Positions 47,448 to 55,012 of a stretch of DNA of 59,992 nucleotides are shown here, piece by piece. The stretch lies in assembly GCF_003024515.2 (NCBI RefSeq), contig NZ_PYIX02000026.1:1-59992 (forward strand). The letters are read 5' to 3'. The notes under the pieces are model-generated. The model was not told where the DNA came from and did no database searches. It saw only the letters and a list, made by a program, of their open reading frames with translations. Within the stretch, counting starts at the first letter, position 1; each line of letters starts with the position of its first letter. This stretch comes from Acinetobacter sichuanensis (lineage in GTDB: Bacteria > Pseudomonadota > Gammaproteobacteria > Pseudomonadales > Moraxellaceae). Position numbers and translations under genes: made by a program.

Positions 47448-48732
47448 ATATTCCTTCGAAGATATTGTAATCCCCCAACAAGGGTTCTTGAGAGGACCAT
47501 TTGGTGGTGATTTAAAGAAAGAAATCTTTGTTGAAAAGTCATCTGATACTTATAAGGTTTATGAACAAGGTGTAGTGTTAAATAAAAACTCCGAATTAGG
47601 TAGATATTATATATCTAATGAATACTTTAATAAGAAAATGAAAAGATTTGAGGTTAAGCCAGGAGATTTTCTAGTTTCTTGTTCAGGGGTAAATTATGGA
47701 GCAATATATCAATTAGGTGATGATATTGAAAAAGGTATTATTAACCAAGCTTTACTAAGAATTAGATTAAATAGTCAATTAGTAGATGATAGCTATTTTA
47801 TATATTTATTTAAAAGCTATATTGTAAATATGATTGTAGGTAGGAAAGGTGATTCAACGATTCCTAATTTTCCACCTTTGAGTTTTATTAAGAAGCTTGA
47901 GTTTCCTTTACCTGATTTGAAGACTCAAAAAAAAATAGGTCATTTTTTGAAATTAATTGATTCAAAAATTGAATGTAATAATACTATTAATTTAACTTTA
48001 GAGAAGATGGCAAAAAAATTATATGATTTTTGGTTTTTAAACTATCAATTTCCCGATGAGCAAGGTCGATTTTATAAGAACAATAATGGTTGTTTTAAGT
48101 TTTCAGAAGAACTAAATGTAAATATTCCAACTAACTGGTCAGTAAAATCACTTTGTGAAATTGCTAATATTACTATGGGGCAATCACCTGATGGTAGTTC
48201 TTATAATGAATCTGCGCAAGGCACAATTTTTTACCAAGGTTCAACAGATTTTGGTTGGATTTTTCCAAAAGTACGTCAGTACACTACAGAGCCTGCTCGT
48301 ATGGCTAAAAAGGGCGATATTCTGTTAAGTGTACGAGCACCTGTCGGTGATATGAATATAGCAAATACAGATTGTTGCATTGGTCGAGGATTAGCTGCAC
48401 TGAATAGTAAATATGGATTTGATGGGTTTCTGTTTTATGTGATGAAATACTTTAAACAAGTATTTGATAGAAGAAACTCAGAAGGAACAACTTTTGGCTC
48501 AATTACCAAAAATGACTTATATTCCCTAAAGTTAGCTTATCCTCCAAAAGAGCTTCTAGAAAAATACGATAATATCGTTTCAAAATACAATGAGATGATC
48601 TTTATTAGAAGTATGGAAAACCAAAAGTTGGAGGAGTTGCGAGATTGGCTCTTACCTATGCTGATGAATGGTCAGATTTCTATTCGAGATGCGGAAGAGC
48701 ATATAGCTAAAACTTTTGAGCACAACGAGTAA
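47440..48732 (+). CDS. hsdS: type I restriction-modification specificity subunit
   Basis: 430 residues with two target-recognition domains (about 1-165 and 225-380). Each is followed by a helical spacer: LPDLKTQKKIGHFLKLIDSKIE near 163, and the final helix with LEELRDWLLPMLMNGQI. The second TRD starts at IPTNWSVKSLCEI. The two TRDs read the halves of a bipartite DNA site; the site cannot be predicted by eye. The start is GTG with a strong AGGGGGGA site, inside the end of hsdM. The final residues are polar. The protein looks complete. Confidence 0.93.
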   Translation: MNKYSFEDIVIPQQGFLRGPFGGDLKKEIFVEKSSDTYKVYEQGVVLNKNSELGRYYISNEYFNKKMKRFEVKPGDFLVSCSGVNYGAIYQLGDDIEKGIINQALLRIRLNSQLVDDSYFIYLFKSYIVNMIVGRKGDSTIPNFPPLSFIKKLEFPLPDLKTQKKIGHFLKLIDSKIECNNTINLTLEKMAKKLYDFWFLNYQFPDEQGRFYKNNNGCFKFSEELNVNIPTNWSVKSLCEIANITMGQSPDGSSYNESAQGTIFYQGSTDFGWIFPKVRQYTTEPARMAKKGDILLSVRAPVGDMNIANTDCCIGRGLAALNSKYGFDGFLFYVMKYFKQVFDRRNSEGTTFGSITKNDLYSLKLAYPPKELLEKYDNIVSKYNEMIFIRSMENQKLEELRDWLLPMLMNGQISIRDAEEHIAKTFEHNE

Positions 48733-48822
48733 AGTGTTAATGCGTCAGGTTGTGTCTCTTTAGGCTGTAGAAGTGGGTGAAAATCAAGCATAATAGAATC
48801 TAACATGAGATGGGGGCATAGC

Positions 48823-49401
48823 ATGAAACATATACTACATGTGGTTTTAACGGCTATTTCCATCGCTTTAGCAGGATTGATTTTTCTTATTTCTCATGAG
48901 GAGAATGTTTGGCTGCAATGGGATTCAGTCAAGCATTTGATCTCATTTTTAACAAGCATTGAAAATATTACGCTTACTGAAAAATTTGTTACTCAGTCAA
49001 TAACATATATTGCTTATACAATATATCTTATTGTTTTACTGCTACTTTCATTGTTCTCGATCAATTTTAGTTTTAAGCATTTAGATCAGGATGTCATTGA
49101 GAGAGCGAAAGTTAAAGAATTTGAGCAAGCAAATGATTTTTATCTTCCAATTTATTTAGGTTATGCATTTGTTGCTATTAGTTTACCTACATTGAAATCA
49201 TTTCTTCTTTTCTTTGTATTGATGCTAATCGTACTAGCTAGAACTCGATTTTTTTACTTTAATCCAATATTTTTAGTATTAGGATATAAATTTTATTTTA
49301 TAAAACAGACAGATGATTCAAAAGTTCTGGTGATTTCTAAGCAAGAAATAAAAACTATTGATGAGCTTTTTGAAGATGGTAATAGTGATATAGGGGGATA
49401 A
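48823..49401 (+). CDS. four-helix membrane protein, KwaA-like
   Basis: 192 residues from the ATG that follows GGGGG by six bases. Four membrane segments lie at about 5-23, 61-82, 106-121 and 125-140. A cytoplasmic tail follows, beginning FNPIFLVLGYKFYFIK and ending acidic. Size, number of helices and the tail resemble KwaA, the membrane sensor of the two-gene Kiwa anti-phage system. The next gene encodes a soluble protein of KwaB-like size. This is inferred from architecture and cargo position; I cannot confirm it without a profile search. Confidence 0.55.
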   Translation: MKHILHVVLTAISIALAGLIFLISHEENVWLQWDSVKHLISFLTSIENITLTEKFVTQSITYIAYTIYLIVLLLLSLFSINFSFKHLDQDVIERAKVKEFEQANDFYLPIYLGYAFVAISLPTLKSFLLFFVLMLIVLARTRFFYFNPIFLVLGYKFYFIKQTDDSKVLVISKQEIKTIDELFEDGNSDIGG

Positions 49402-49459
49402 TATTGCCGTGACTAGAATAAATGATTTTACATTCTTAATTTTAGAGTAGGGAGGGGGA

Positions 49460-50287
49460 ATGAATTTTTTATACTCAAGAAATAATAGGAAATTTCACAC
49501 TGTACTATCAGGCTCAAAGTGTCCTGATTTTTTTACATCAACAGACCCTACTCAGCTCACAAAAGTTACTTATTCATCAACTGCTGTATTACAGGCAGAT
49601 GAGTGGTTTGAAGTCGATCTTAACACTTTACCGAATGTAAGCGATCCTTTAGAAAAGTTAAATAGACAGGTCAATAATAGCTTACCAACAATTTCTAGAA
49701 TTCAATATAAAGATATATTGTATATTGTTTTTAAGAAATCTAATGAAGACTATTTTTATCTTCAGAAGATTTTACCTAGTGCAAAAGTCTATGGTAAACA
49801 ATTGGTTTCGTTCTCAAGCCAACCTGATCTAATTGAGCAGCCAATTGTAATTGTTGCAGAATTTCCAGATGCTATATATGAAATTAGTACTAAAAAATTA
49901 ATTTTTAAAAAATTAGATTTTTTAGAGTCAATATTTACGGGATTGAATACTCTATTTAGAACTGCTACTACAGCAGAAGTTACCCAGTTTTTCCAATTAG
50001 GTGGATTATTGGCAATCGATCCGTTATATACAGTCGACAAAGTTGGGATTCCAAATCGAAAGAATATTGCAAAAGCATTAGATATATACAATTCATATAC
50101 TCCTCAGATTCAGCAAAGTTTACACGCTTATATCCAAACACTTGGTTTGCCTGCTGATGCCAAGGGTAAGTACATTATTACAGATGAGCAGTCTTTAAAG
50201 AATTTTGCATATGCTATTCAAGAGCGGTTTTATACAACACAAGCATCTATGCAAGATCGTTTAGCGCAAGCTTATGTTCCAGTTTAA
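49460..50287 (+). CDS. soluble partner protein, KwaB-like (possible DUF4868)
   Basis: 275 residues, no signal peptide or membrane segment. The central part VAEFPDAIYEISTKKLIFKKLDFLESIF resembles the DUF4868 segment in which a short beta hairpin is followed by K-[FL]-F.K..FE.IF. A helical C-terminal half follows. In Kiwa, KwaB carries DUF4868, binds DNA and is activated with membrane KwaA. AGGGAGGGGGA just before the ATG is a very strong ribosome site. It lies 58 bases after the membrane-protein gene, so the two are co-transcribed. If not Kiwa, this is an undescribed membrane-plus-effector pair. Confidence 0.5.
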   Translation: MNFLYSRNNRKFHTVLSGSKCPDFFTSTDPTQLTKVTYSSTAVLQADEWFEVDLNTLPNVSDPLEKLNRQVNNSLPTISRIQYKDILYIVFKKSNEDYFYLQKILPSAKVYGKQLVSFSSQPDLIEQPIVIVAEFPDAIYEISTKKLIFKKLDFLESIFTGLNTLFRTATTAEVTQFFQLGGLLAIDPLYTVDKVGIPNRKNIAKALDIYNSYTPQIQQSLHAYIQTLGLPADAKGKYIITDEQSLKNFAYAIQERFYTTQASMQDRLAQAYVPV

Positions 50288-50301
50288 GAGACGTTAGGGT
50301 G

Positions 50302-50343
50302 CAATTTTAGATTCGCGAGGCATGTGAGTACGCTCTAAAATTG
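50302..50343. promoter_or_regulatory. 10-bp inverted repeat ahead of the exonuclease gene
   Basis: CAATTTTAGA (50302-50311) and TCTAAAATTG (50334-50343) are perfect complements around 22 bases. There is no T run, so it is more likely an operator or an mRNA structure than a terminator. Confidence 0.45.
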
Positions 50344-50366
50344 TGTTTATATGCAGTGAGACAAAA

Positions 50367-50798
50367 ATGTATTTATTTCTAGATTGTGAATTTAATGGTT
50401 GGCATGATCAAGGTACAGGTGAGTTGATTTCATTAGGCTTGGTGTCTGCCGATGGCAAATATGAGTTTTATGAGGTGGTAAACTGTAAGAATCCTAGTCC
50501 TTTTGTTGAACAACACGTACTTCCAATTTTAGGGCAATCCGCTATCCCTATGTGGGAATTAGTGAACAAGCTGTGCAGTTTCTTATGGGAAGTGAACTCT
50601 CAAGGAGAGGAGAGCATTACTATTGTAGCTGACTATCCTTCAGATATAGAGTTATTTAACCGTATTTTGCTCTTAGGACAAGGGCAATGTATCAATGTGC
50701 CTGTATTAGGATTCCTACTCGATTTGTCGCTCACGACAAAGAATTCTGCGATTCCCCATAATGCATTAGCTGATGCTAGAGCTCTGAGCAAAGATTAA
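50367..50798 (+). CDS. small DEDDh-type 3'-5' exonuclease
   Basis: 143 residues forming one RNase-H-like exonuclease domain. The DEDDh residues can be placed: Asp6 and Glu8 in FLDCEFNG, Asp93 in DYPSDIEL, and His131 with Asp136 in PHNALADARAL. This resembles short ExoI/Rv2179c-like nucleases that trim RNA or DNA 3' ends. ATG 50367 is directly before the first strand of the fold; the frame opens eight codons earlier. It is the last cargo gene, 68 bases before the right-end repeat array. A role in defence or in nucleic-acid clean-up is inferred only from position. Confidence 0.75.
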   Translation: MYLFLDCEFNGWHDQGTGELISLGLVSADGKYEFYEVVNCKNPSPFVEQHVLPILGQSAIPMWELVNKLCSFLWEVNSQGEESITIVADYPSDIELFNRILLLGQGQCINVPVLGFLLDLSLTTKNSAIPHNALADARALSKD

Positions 50799-50865
50799 AG
50801 TACGCTAATAAGATCACAAAGTGAGTGAGCTTTGAATTTAGCTCTACCTGACTAAAGGTAGCTTT

Positions 50866-50960
50866 TTATAATCTTATCCTACAATTTAATTTATAGACTT
50901 ATGCTTCAAAAGGCTTAGTTGAGCGGGGGCTGGGCCATTTTTTTATAAACTTATCCTACA
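50866..50960. repeat. right-end TnsB-type binding sites
   Basis: Inverted copies of the 18-base site: TTATAATCTTATCCTACA (50866-50883), a degenerate TTATAGACTTATGCTTCA (50891-50908), and TTATAAACTTATCCTACA (50943-50960). All point inward, opposite to the left array, and the spacing differs from the left end, as is normal for asymmetric Tn7-type ends. Confidence 0.87.
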
Positions 50961-50967
50961 ACTGACA

Positions 50968-50972
50968 AGAAA
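50968..50972. repeat. right target-site duplication AGAAA
   Basis: Identical to 36955-36959. It is followed by GTTGAGA, the remainder of the IS982 terminal repeat. Confidence 0.9.
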
Positions 50973-51296
50973 GTTGAGATTCGCGTATTCTTTATATTTT
51001 AATATTTATTAAAATATAGTTTTATTAATTTTGATAAATATTTTTTATTGGATATTTATCACATTTTTTATAATAAGTGTTGTGTGGTCTAAACATAATG
51101 ATTATGAATTTTGAAAAATATTAAGGTTATAGGTTTTATTTTATTAGTTTTATGGTTTAATCATTGGTGTTTTGTTTATTCAATTTGAAAATTAATAATC
51201 AAAATTTTGATTTAGATGTCGGTTGTTCTCAGTTAAACCGTTGAAAAATGAAACGGTGATATAGCAAAATCTTTCATTTTTGATATATGGGAAATA
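50973..51296. other. AT-rich leader of the type I secretion operon
   Basis: About 320 bases with no gene. The first few bases are the rest of the IS982 end. The remainder is very AT-rich, typical of the region before a silenced or tightly controlled surface-protein operon, and should contain the promoter. No clear -35/-10 pair could be chosen. Confidence 0.5.
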
Positions 51297-52883
51297 ATGT
51301 CAAAAAATGCAAATGATTACAGAGAATTCAATATTATTTCTAGGTACAGTTTACACATGTGTAAAGTGAAATATCTCACATTTTCTATTCAAAAATTAAA
51401 TACTTTTATCGCGCTGAGTTTATGTTTAAACAGCATGGTTTATGCAGAAACTCGGCAAGGGTATTTTCAAGAGATTAAACAAAATATTGGAAGTTTAATT
51501 CGTCCTCAAGCGGATGAATCTTATAGCACAGTACAACTGAGTCAGTTGTCAAACTTTCAAGTTGAAACAGATCCAATTTATCAACAATTGCCTGTGGTTG
51601 GTCATCCAATGACAGATGATAATAATGCCCCTTTGTATAATAATGCTGAAATACAAAGTCGTTTGAGTTTACAAAATGCAGTGCAAATTGCAGTAAAACG
51701 TAATCCAAATATTTCACAATCTTTGGCAAATTTAGCTGCACAAAATGCCAATATTGATGTGGCAAAAGCACAATATTATCCGCAGTTAAAAGCAGGTTTA
51801 AACACAGGTGATTTTACTTCGAGTGATCGTGGGCGTCAGGTCTATACAGTTGAAGCAAATCAGATGCTCTATGATTTTGGTAAAGTAAAATCTAGTGTTG
51901 ATACGCAAAAAAATAAATTAGAAGCAGAACAAGCCAATGTTTTAGTGAGCATTGATGAAATTTCAACAGAAACTTCACGTGCCATTATTGCTGTTTTGCG
52001 ATATCGAGTTTTACTTAATATTGCACAAGATCAAGTCAAAGGTGTGAGTCGTTTACATGAAATTGCTCGATTACGTTCCGAGGCAGGGATTAGTAGTTAT
52101 GCAGATCCTGTGCAAGCTCAAAGTTATGTAGAATATGCAAAAACGTATTTATTGACACAACAAAATAAATTGCGTCAAGAAGAGCAAAAACTTCGCACAT
52201 TATTGGGCTTTGATGTCAGTCGCACTGATTTTATTATTCATGATGATTTCTTAAAAAAATCAGAACTTTATACTTCTCCAAAAATGAATACGATTCCGAG
52301 CATGATTGCAGCCCAAGCTGAAATAGAAGTGGCGCGTAGTCAAAAGAAACAAACGGAGTTAAGTCGTTATCCAACTGTGTCTTTGGTCGGTTCACTCAAT
52401 CAAGCACTGAATGGTAAAAACCCAAATACAGGTAAAGAAGATGATACTGATAGCTCAATTGGTATCTCTATGAGTAGTAATTTTTATCAGGGTGGTGCAG
52501 TCAGTTCACAAATTCGCTCTGCAGGTTATGCAGAGCAAGCTGCACGTTCAAAGTTGAATGCCACTTATTTAAATATCATGGATTCTACGCAAATTGCCCG
52601 TGAAAATATTGAAAATATGGACAAGCAAATTTGGGTGTTGATTGAACGAGAGCGTTCTACTGCAAAAACACGTGAACTTTACGAAGAACAATACAAGTTA
52701 GGAAAACGGTCTATTTTAGATTTACTGAGTTCTGAACAGTCTTTTCATAGTTCTCGTGCAGAACGAGAATCTGCCCGTTACGATATTTATGACACACTTG
52801 CGATTTATATCAATGTAATTGGTAAAAGTAGAGATATTTATCAACTTAATAATACGAAAATTCAAGGGTTTGAAGTACAGTAA
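51297..52883 (+). CDS. TolC-like outer-membrane channel of a type I secretion system
   Basis: 528 residues. The first 35 residues are an unusual extension, then a signal peptide core (FIALSLCLNSMVYA-ET). The body is two outer-membrane-efflux-protein repeats with long helices, e.g. LQNAVQIAVKRNPNISQSLA and RELYEEQYKLGKRSILDLLSSEQS. It resembles LapE-type channels used for giant adhesins. ATG 51297 follows GGGA by five bases; an ATG at 51357 would give a shorter, more usual signal peptide and lies inside a perfect palindrome (51351-51366). It overlaps the next gene by one base (TAATG). Confidence 0.9.
   Translation: MSKNANDYREFNIISRYSLHMCKVKYLTFSIQKLNTFIALSLCLNSMVYAETRQGYFQEIKQNIGSLIRPQADESYSTVQLSQLSNFQVETDPIYQQLPVVGHPMTDDNNAPLYNNAEIQSRLSLQNAVQIAVKRNPNISQSLANLAAQNANIDVAKAQYYPQLKAGLNTGDFTSSDRGRQVYTVEANQMLYDFGKVKSSVDTQKNKLEAEQANVLVSIDEISTETSRAIIAVLRYRVLLNIAQDQVKGVSRLHEIARLRSEAGISSYADPVQAQSYVEYAKTYLLTQQNKLRQEEQKLRTLLGFDVSRTDFIIHDDFLKKSELYTSPKMNTIPSMIAAQAEIEVARSQKKQTELSRYPTVSLVGSLNQALNGKNPNTGKEDDTDSSIGISMSSNFYQGGAVSSQIRSAGYAEQAARSKLNATYLNIMDSTQIARENIENMDKQIWVLIERERSTAKTRELYEEQYKLGKRSILDLLSSEQSFHSSRAERESARYDIYDTLAIYINVIGKSRDIYQLNNTKIQGFEVQ
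51351..51366. promoter_or_regulatory. perfect 16-bp palindrome near the start of the TolC-like gene
   Basis: TTTACACATGTGTAAA is fully palindromic. The same half-sites TTTACAC and GTGTAAA, with a 9-base gap, occur upstream of the Bap-type adhesin gene (59077-59099). This makes it a candidate operator shared by the exporter and its cargo. Confidence 0.45.
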
Positions 52884-55012
52884 TGAACCAAACACTCAAT
52901 TATCAACCTTGGCTGCAAGCCATTTTAACGGTTGCTCAGCATTATCGTATTCAGCCCTCAGAAGAGCAAATACGTTTACAGCTAGATTGGAATAAATATC
53001 ATAATATTGATGATTTATTACAGATTGTCACCAAACAATTGGGATTAAATTATCGTCGTGCCGATTTTTCAAAAGATGTACTGAACCCTTGGCGTTTACC
53101 TGTAGTCATCGAATTTACAGATGGGCAAGTTGCGGTTATTGAAAAAGTAGACCAACAAGGTAACGCAAGTCTACAGCTGAGTGGGGATCAAGGTTTATCA
53201 CAAACTTTTGATTTAAAAGCCTTACAAGCCAATGCTAAACAAGTTTTTATTTTCCGACCAGAAACATCTATTCCTGATGCGCGTGTTGATGAATATATTA
53301 AGCCCTATGAGCAAAGTTGGTTTTGGAGCATTGTTCTAAAAGATTGGAAACGCTATACCGATATTATGGTTGCGTCCATGATTGCCAATATTTTAGCTTT
53401 GGCAACCATTATTTTCTCCATGCAAGTGTATGACCGTGTTGTGCCATCACAATCCATCCCTACGTTGTGGGTTCTGGCAGGTGGGGTGCTGATCGCAGCT
53501 ATTTTTGAATTTACTTTGCGTGTGGCACGGGTGTATTTGTCTGACATTATTGGTAAACGTGCGGATTTGAAAATATCTGATCGTGTGTTTGGTCATGCAT
53601 TGCGTATTCGTAATAAAGATCGTTCTAAATCTACAGGATCATTTATTTCACAAATTCGTGAGTTAGAAGGGGTGCGTGAACTTGTTACCTCAACCACGAT
53701 CAGTGCAATTGCCGATTTACCATTCTTCCTATTATTCCTTGCAATTTTTTGGGTGATTGGTGGCAACCTATTTTGGGTGATGCTAATCGTTGTACCATTG
53801 ATGATTATTCCAAGTATTTTGGCGCAAAAGAAGCTCGCACAGCTCGCACAAGAAGGCATGCGTGAAGGTGCTATTCGTAATGCAATTTTAGTTGAAGCTG
53901 TTCAAGGCATTGAAGATATTAAATTATTACGTGCAGAAGCCAGATTTCAAAACCAATGGAATCACATGAATGAGGTTTCAGCCGATGTCAGTATGCGCCA
54001 ACGTAAAATTACTGGTTGGTTAAATGCATGGACTCAAAAAATTCAGGGTTTGACTTATGCAGTTGTCGTATTGGTGGGTTGTTTTGCAGTGATGAAAGGG
54101 GATATGACGACTGGTGCGCTAGTTGCATGTTCGATTTTATCTTCAAGAATGTTAGGACCTATTTCACAAATTACGGGTGTTTTAGGGCGCTGGCAACAAG
54201 CCAAAGTGGCGAAGCAAGGTTTAGATGAGTTAATGAAAAAACCTGTGGATCGTCCTGATCGAGCACAACTGATTCATCGCCCAACGATTTTAGGTAACTA
54301 CGAATTTAAAGGCGTTTTATTTAAATATAGTGAAGATGATCCTCGTCCATCCGTAGTTATTCCACAGTTAAAAATTAAAGCTGGCGAAAAAATTGCAATT
54401 TTAGGTCGTAATGGGGCAGGTAAATCAACTTTACTGCAATTATTGGCAGGAATGCAGACGCCAATTCAAGGCAAAATCACTTTAGATGGAGTTGACCAAA
54501 ATTTAATTGATCCTGATGATATTCGTCGAGATATGACTTTGTTGAATCAAAATGCTCAACTTTTTTACGGTACGATTCGTGAAAATTTGACTTTAGGCGC
54601 ACCATTGGCAACAGATCATGACATTATCAATGCTTTAAAACTGGCAAATGCACTTGAAATTGTAGAACAGAAAAAAGAAGGCTTAGATCACGTTGTGCTT
54701 GAAGGTGGTACAGGTTTTTCTGGTGGTCAGAAACAATCTTTATTATTAGCACGTTCTATATTACGCAATCCAAGTATTCTGTTATTAGATGAGCCAACAG
54801 CAGCATTAGATGATGTTTCTGAACGTACTTTAATTAATAACTTAAAAGAATGGTCAGCACATCGAACTTTGATTGTGGCAACACATCGCCCCGCAGTATT
54901 GCAATTGGTAGACCGTATCGTTGTGGTTCATGAAGGAAAAATCGTAAAAGATGGTCCTCGTAATGAAATCTTGAATTCGAGTCAAGCCAATGCACGAGGT
55001 ACTTCAGCATGA
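52883..55012 (+). CDS. type I secretion ABC transporter (LapB-like)
   Basis: 709 residues. The N-terminal 130 residues are a peptidase-like C39 domain lacking the catalytic Cys, as in LapB/HlyB-like exporters. Membrane helices lie between about 155 and 420. The nucleotide-binding domain has Walker A GRNGAGKSTL (near 510), signature SGGQKQS, Walker B ILLLDEPTAALD and switch His ATHR. It powers export of large C-terminal-signal proteins through the inner membrane. It overlaps tolC-like by one base and the HlyD-like gene by four (ATGA), so translation is coupled. Confidence 0.93.
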   Translation: MNQTLNYQPWLQAILTVAQHYRIQPSEEQIRLQLDWNKYHNIDDLLQIVTKQLGLNYRRADFSKDVLNPWRLPVVIEFTDGQVAVIEKVDQQGNASLQLSGDQGLSQTFDLKALQANAKQVFIFRPETSIPDARVDEYIKPYEQSWFWSIVLKDWKRYTDIMVASMIANILALATIIFSMQVYDRVVPSQSIPTLWVLAGGVLIAAIFEFTLRVARVYLSDIIGKRADLKISDRVFGHALRIRNKDRSKSTGSFISQIRELEGVRELVTSTTISAIADLPFFLLFLAIFWVIGGNLFWVMLIVVPLMIIPSILAQKKLAQLAQEGMREGAIRNAILVEAVQGIEDIKLLRAEARFQNQWNHMNEVSADVSMRQRKITGWLNAWTQKIQGLTYAVVVLVGCFAVMKGDMTTGALVACSILSSRMLGPISQITGVLGRWQQAKVAKQGLDELMKKPVDRPDRAQLIHRPTILGNYEFKGVLFKYSEDDPRPSVVIPQLKIKAGEKIAILGRNGAGKSTLLQLLAGMQTPIQGKITLDGVDQNLIDPDDIRRDMTLLNQNAQLFYGTIRENLTLGAPLATDHDIINALKLANALEIVEQKKEGLDHVVLEGGTGFSGGQKQSLLLARSILRNPSILLLDEPTAALDDVSERTLINNLKEWSAHRTLIVATHRPAVLQLVDRIVVVHEGKIVKDGPRNEILNSSQANARGTSA

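Larger units (their letters stand above)
36960..50967 (+). mobile_element. Tn7-like transposon, 14,008 bp, carrying a defence cargo
   Basis: The ends are TGTAGATTGTAGGATAAG inward from 36960 and, on the complementary strand, TGTCAGTTGTAGGATAAG inward from 50967. The two 25-base termini agree at 22 positions and begin with TGT as in Tn7. Each end holds an array of 18-base repeats. A perfect 5-bp duplication AGAAA flanks the element. Contents in order: tnsA, tnsB (nonsense), tnsC (frameshift), two tniQ-type genes, hsdR-hsdM-hsdS, a Kiwa-like gene pair and an exonuclease gene. The tnsABC-tniQ-tniQ arrangement recalls the tniCABDE module of Acinetobacter resistance islands (AbaR/Tn6022), but the ends were not compared. 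Confidence 0.93.

Noticed and set aside
50284..50350. Possible integron attC site around the 10-bp dyad
   Set aside because: A GTTAGGG-like core is present on the left, but the matching RYYYAAC core on the right is missing, so this is only a dyad.
36960..50967. CRISPR-associated transposon (CAST)
   Set aside because: TniQ genes are present, but there are no Cas6/7/8 or Cas12k genes and no repeat-spacer array anywhere in the element.
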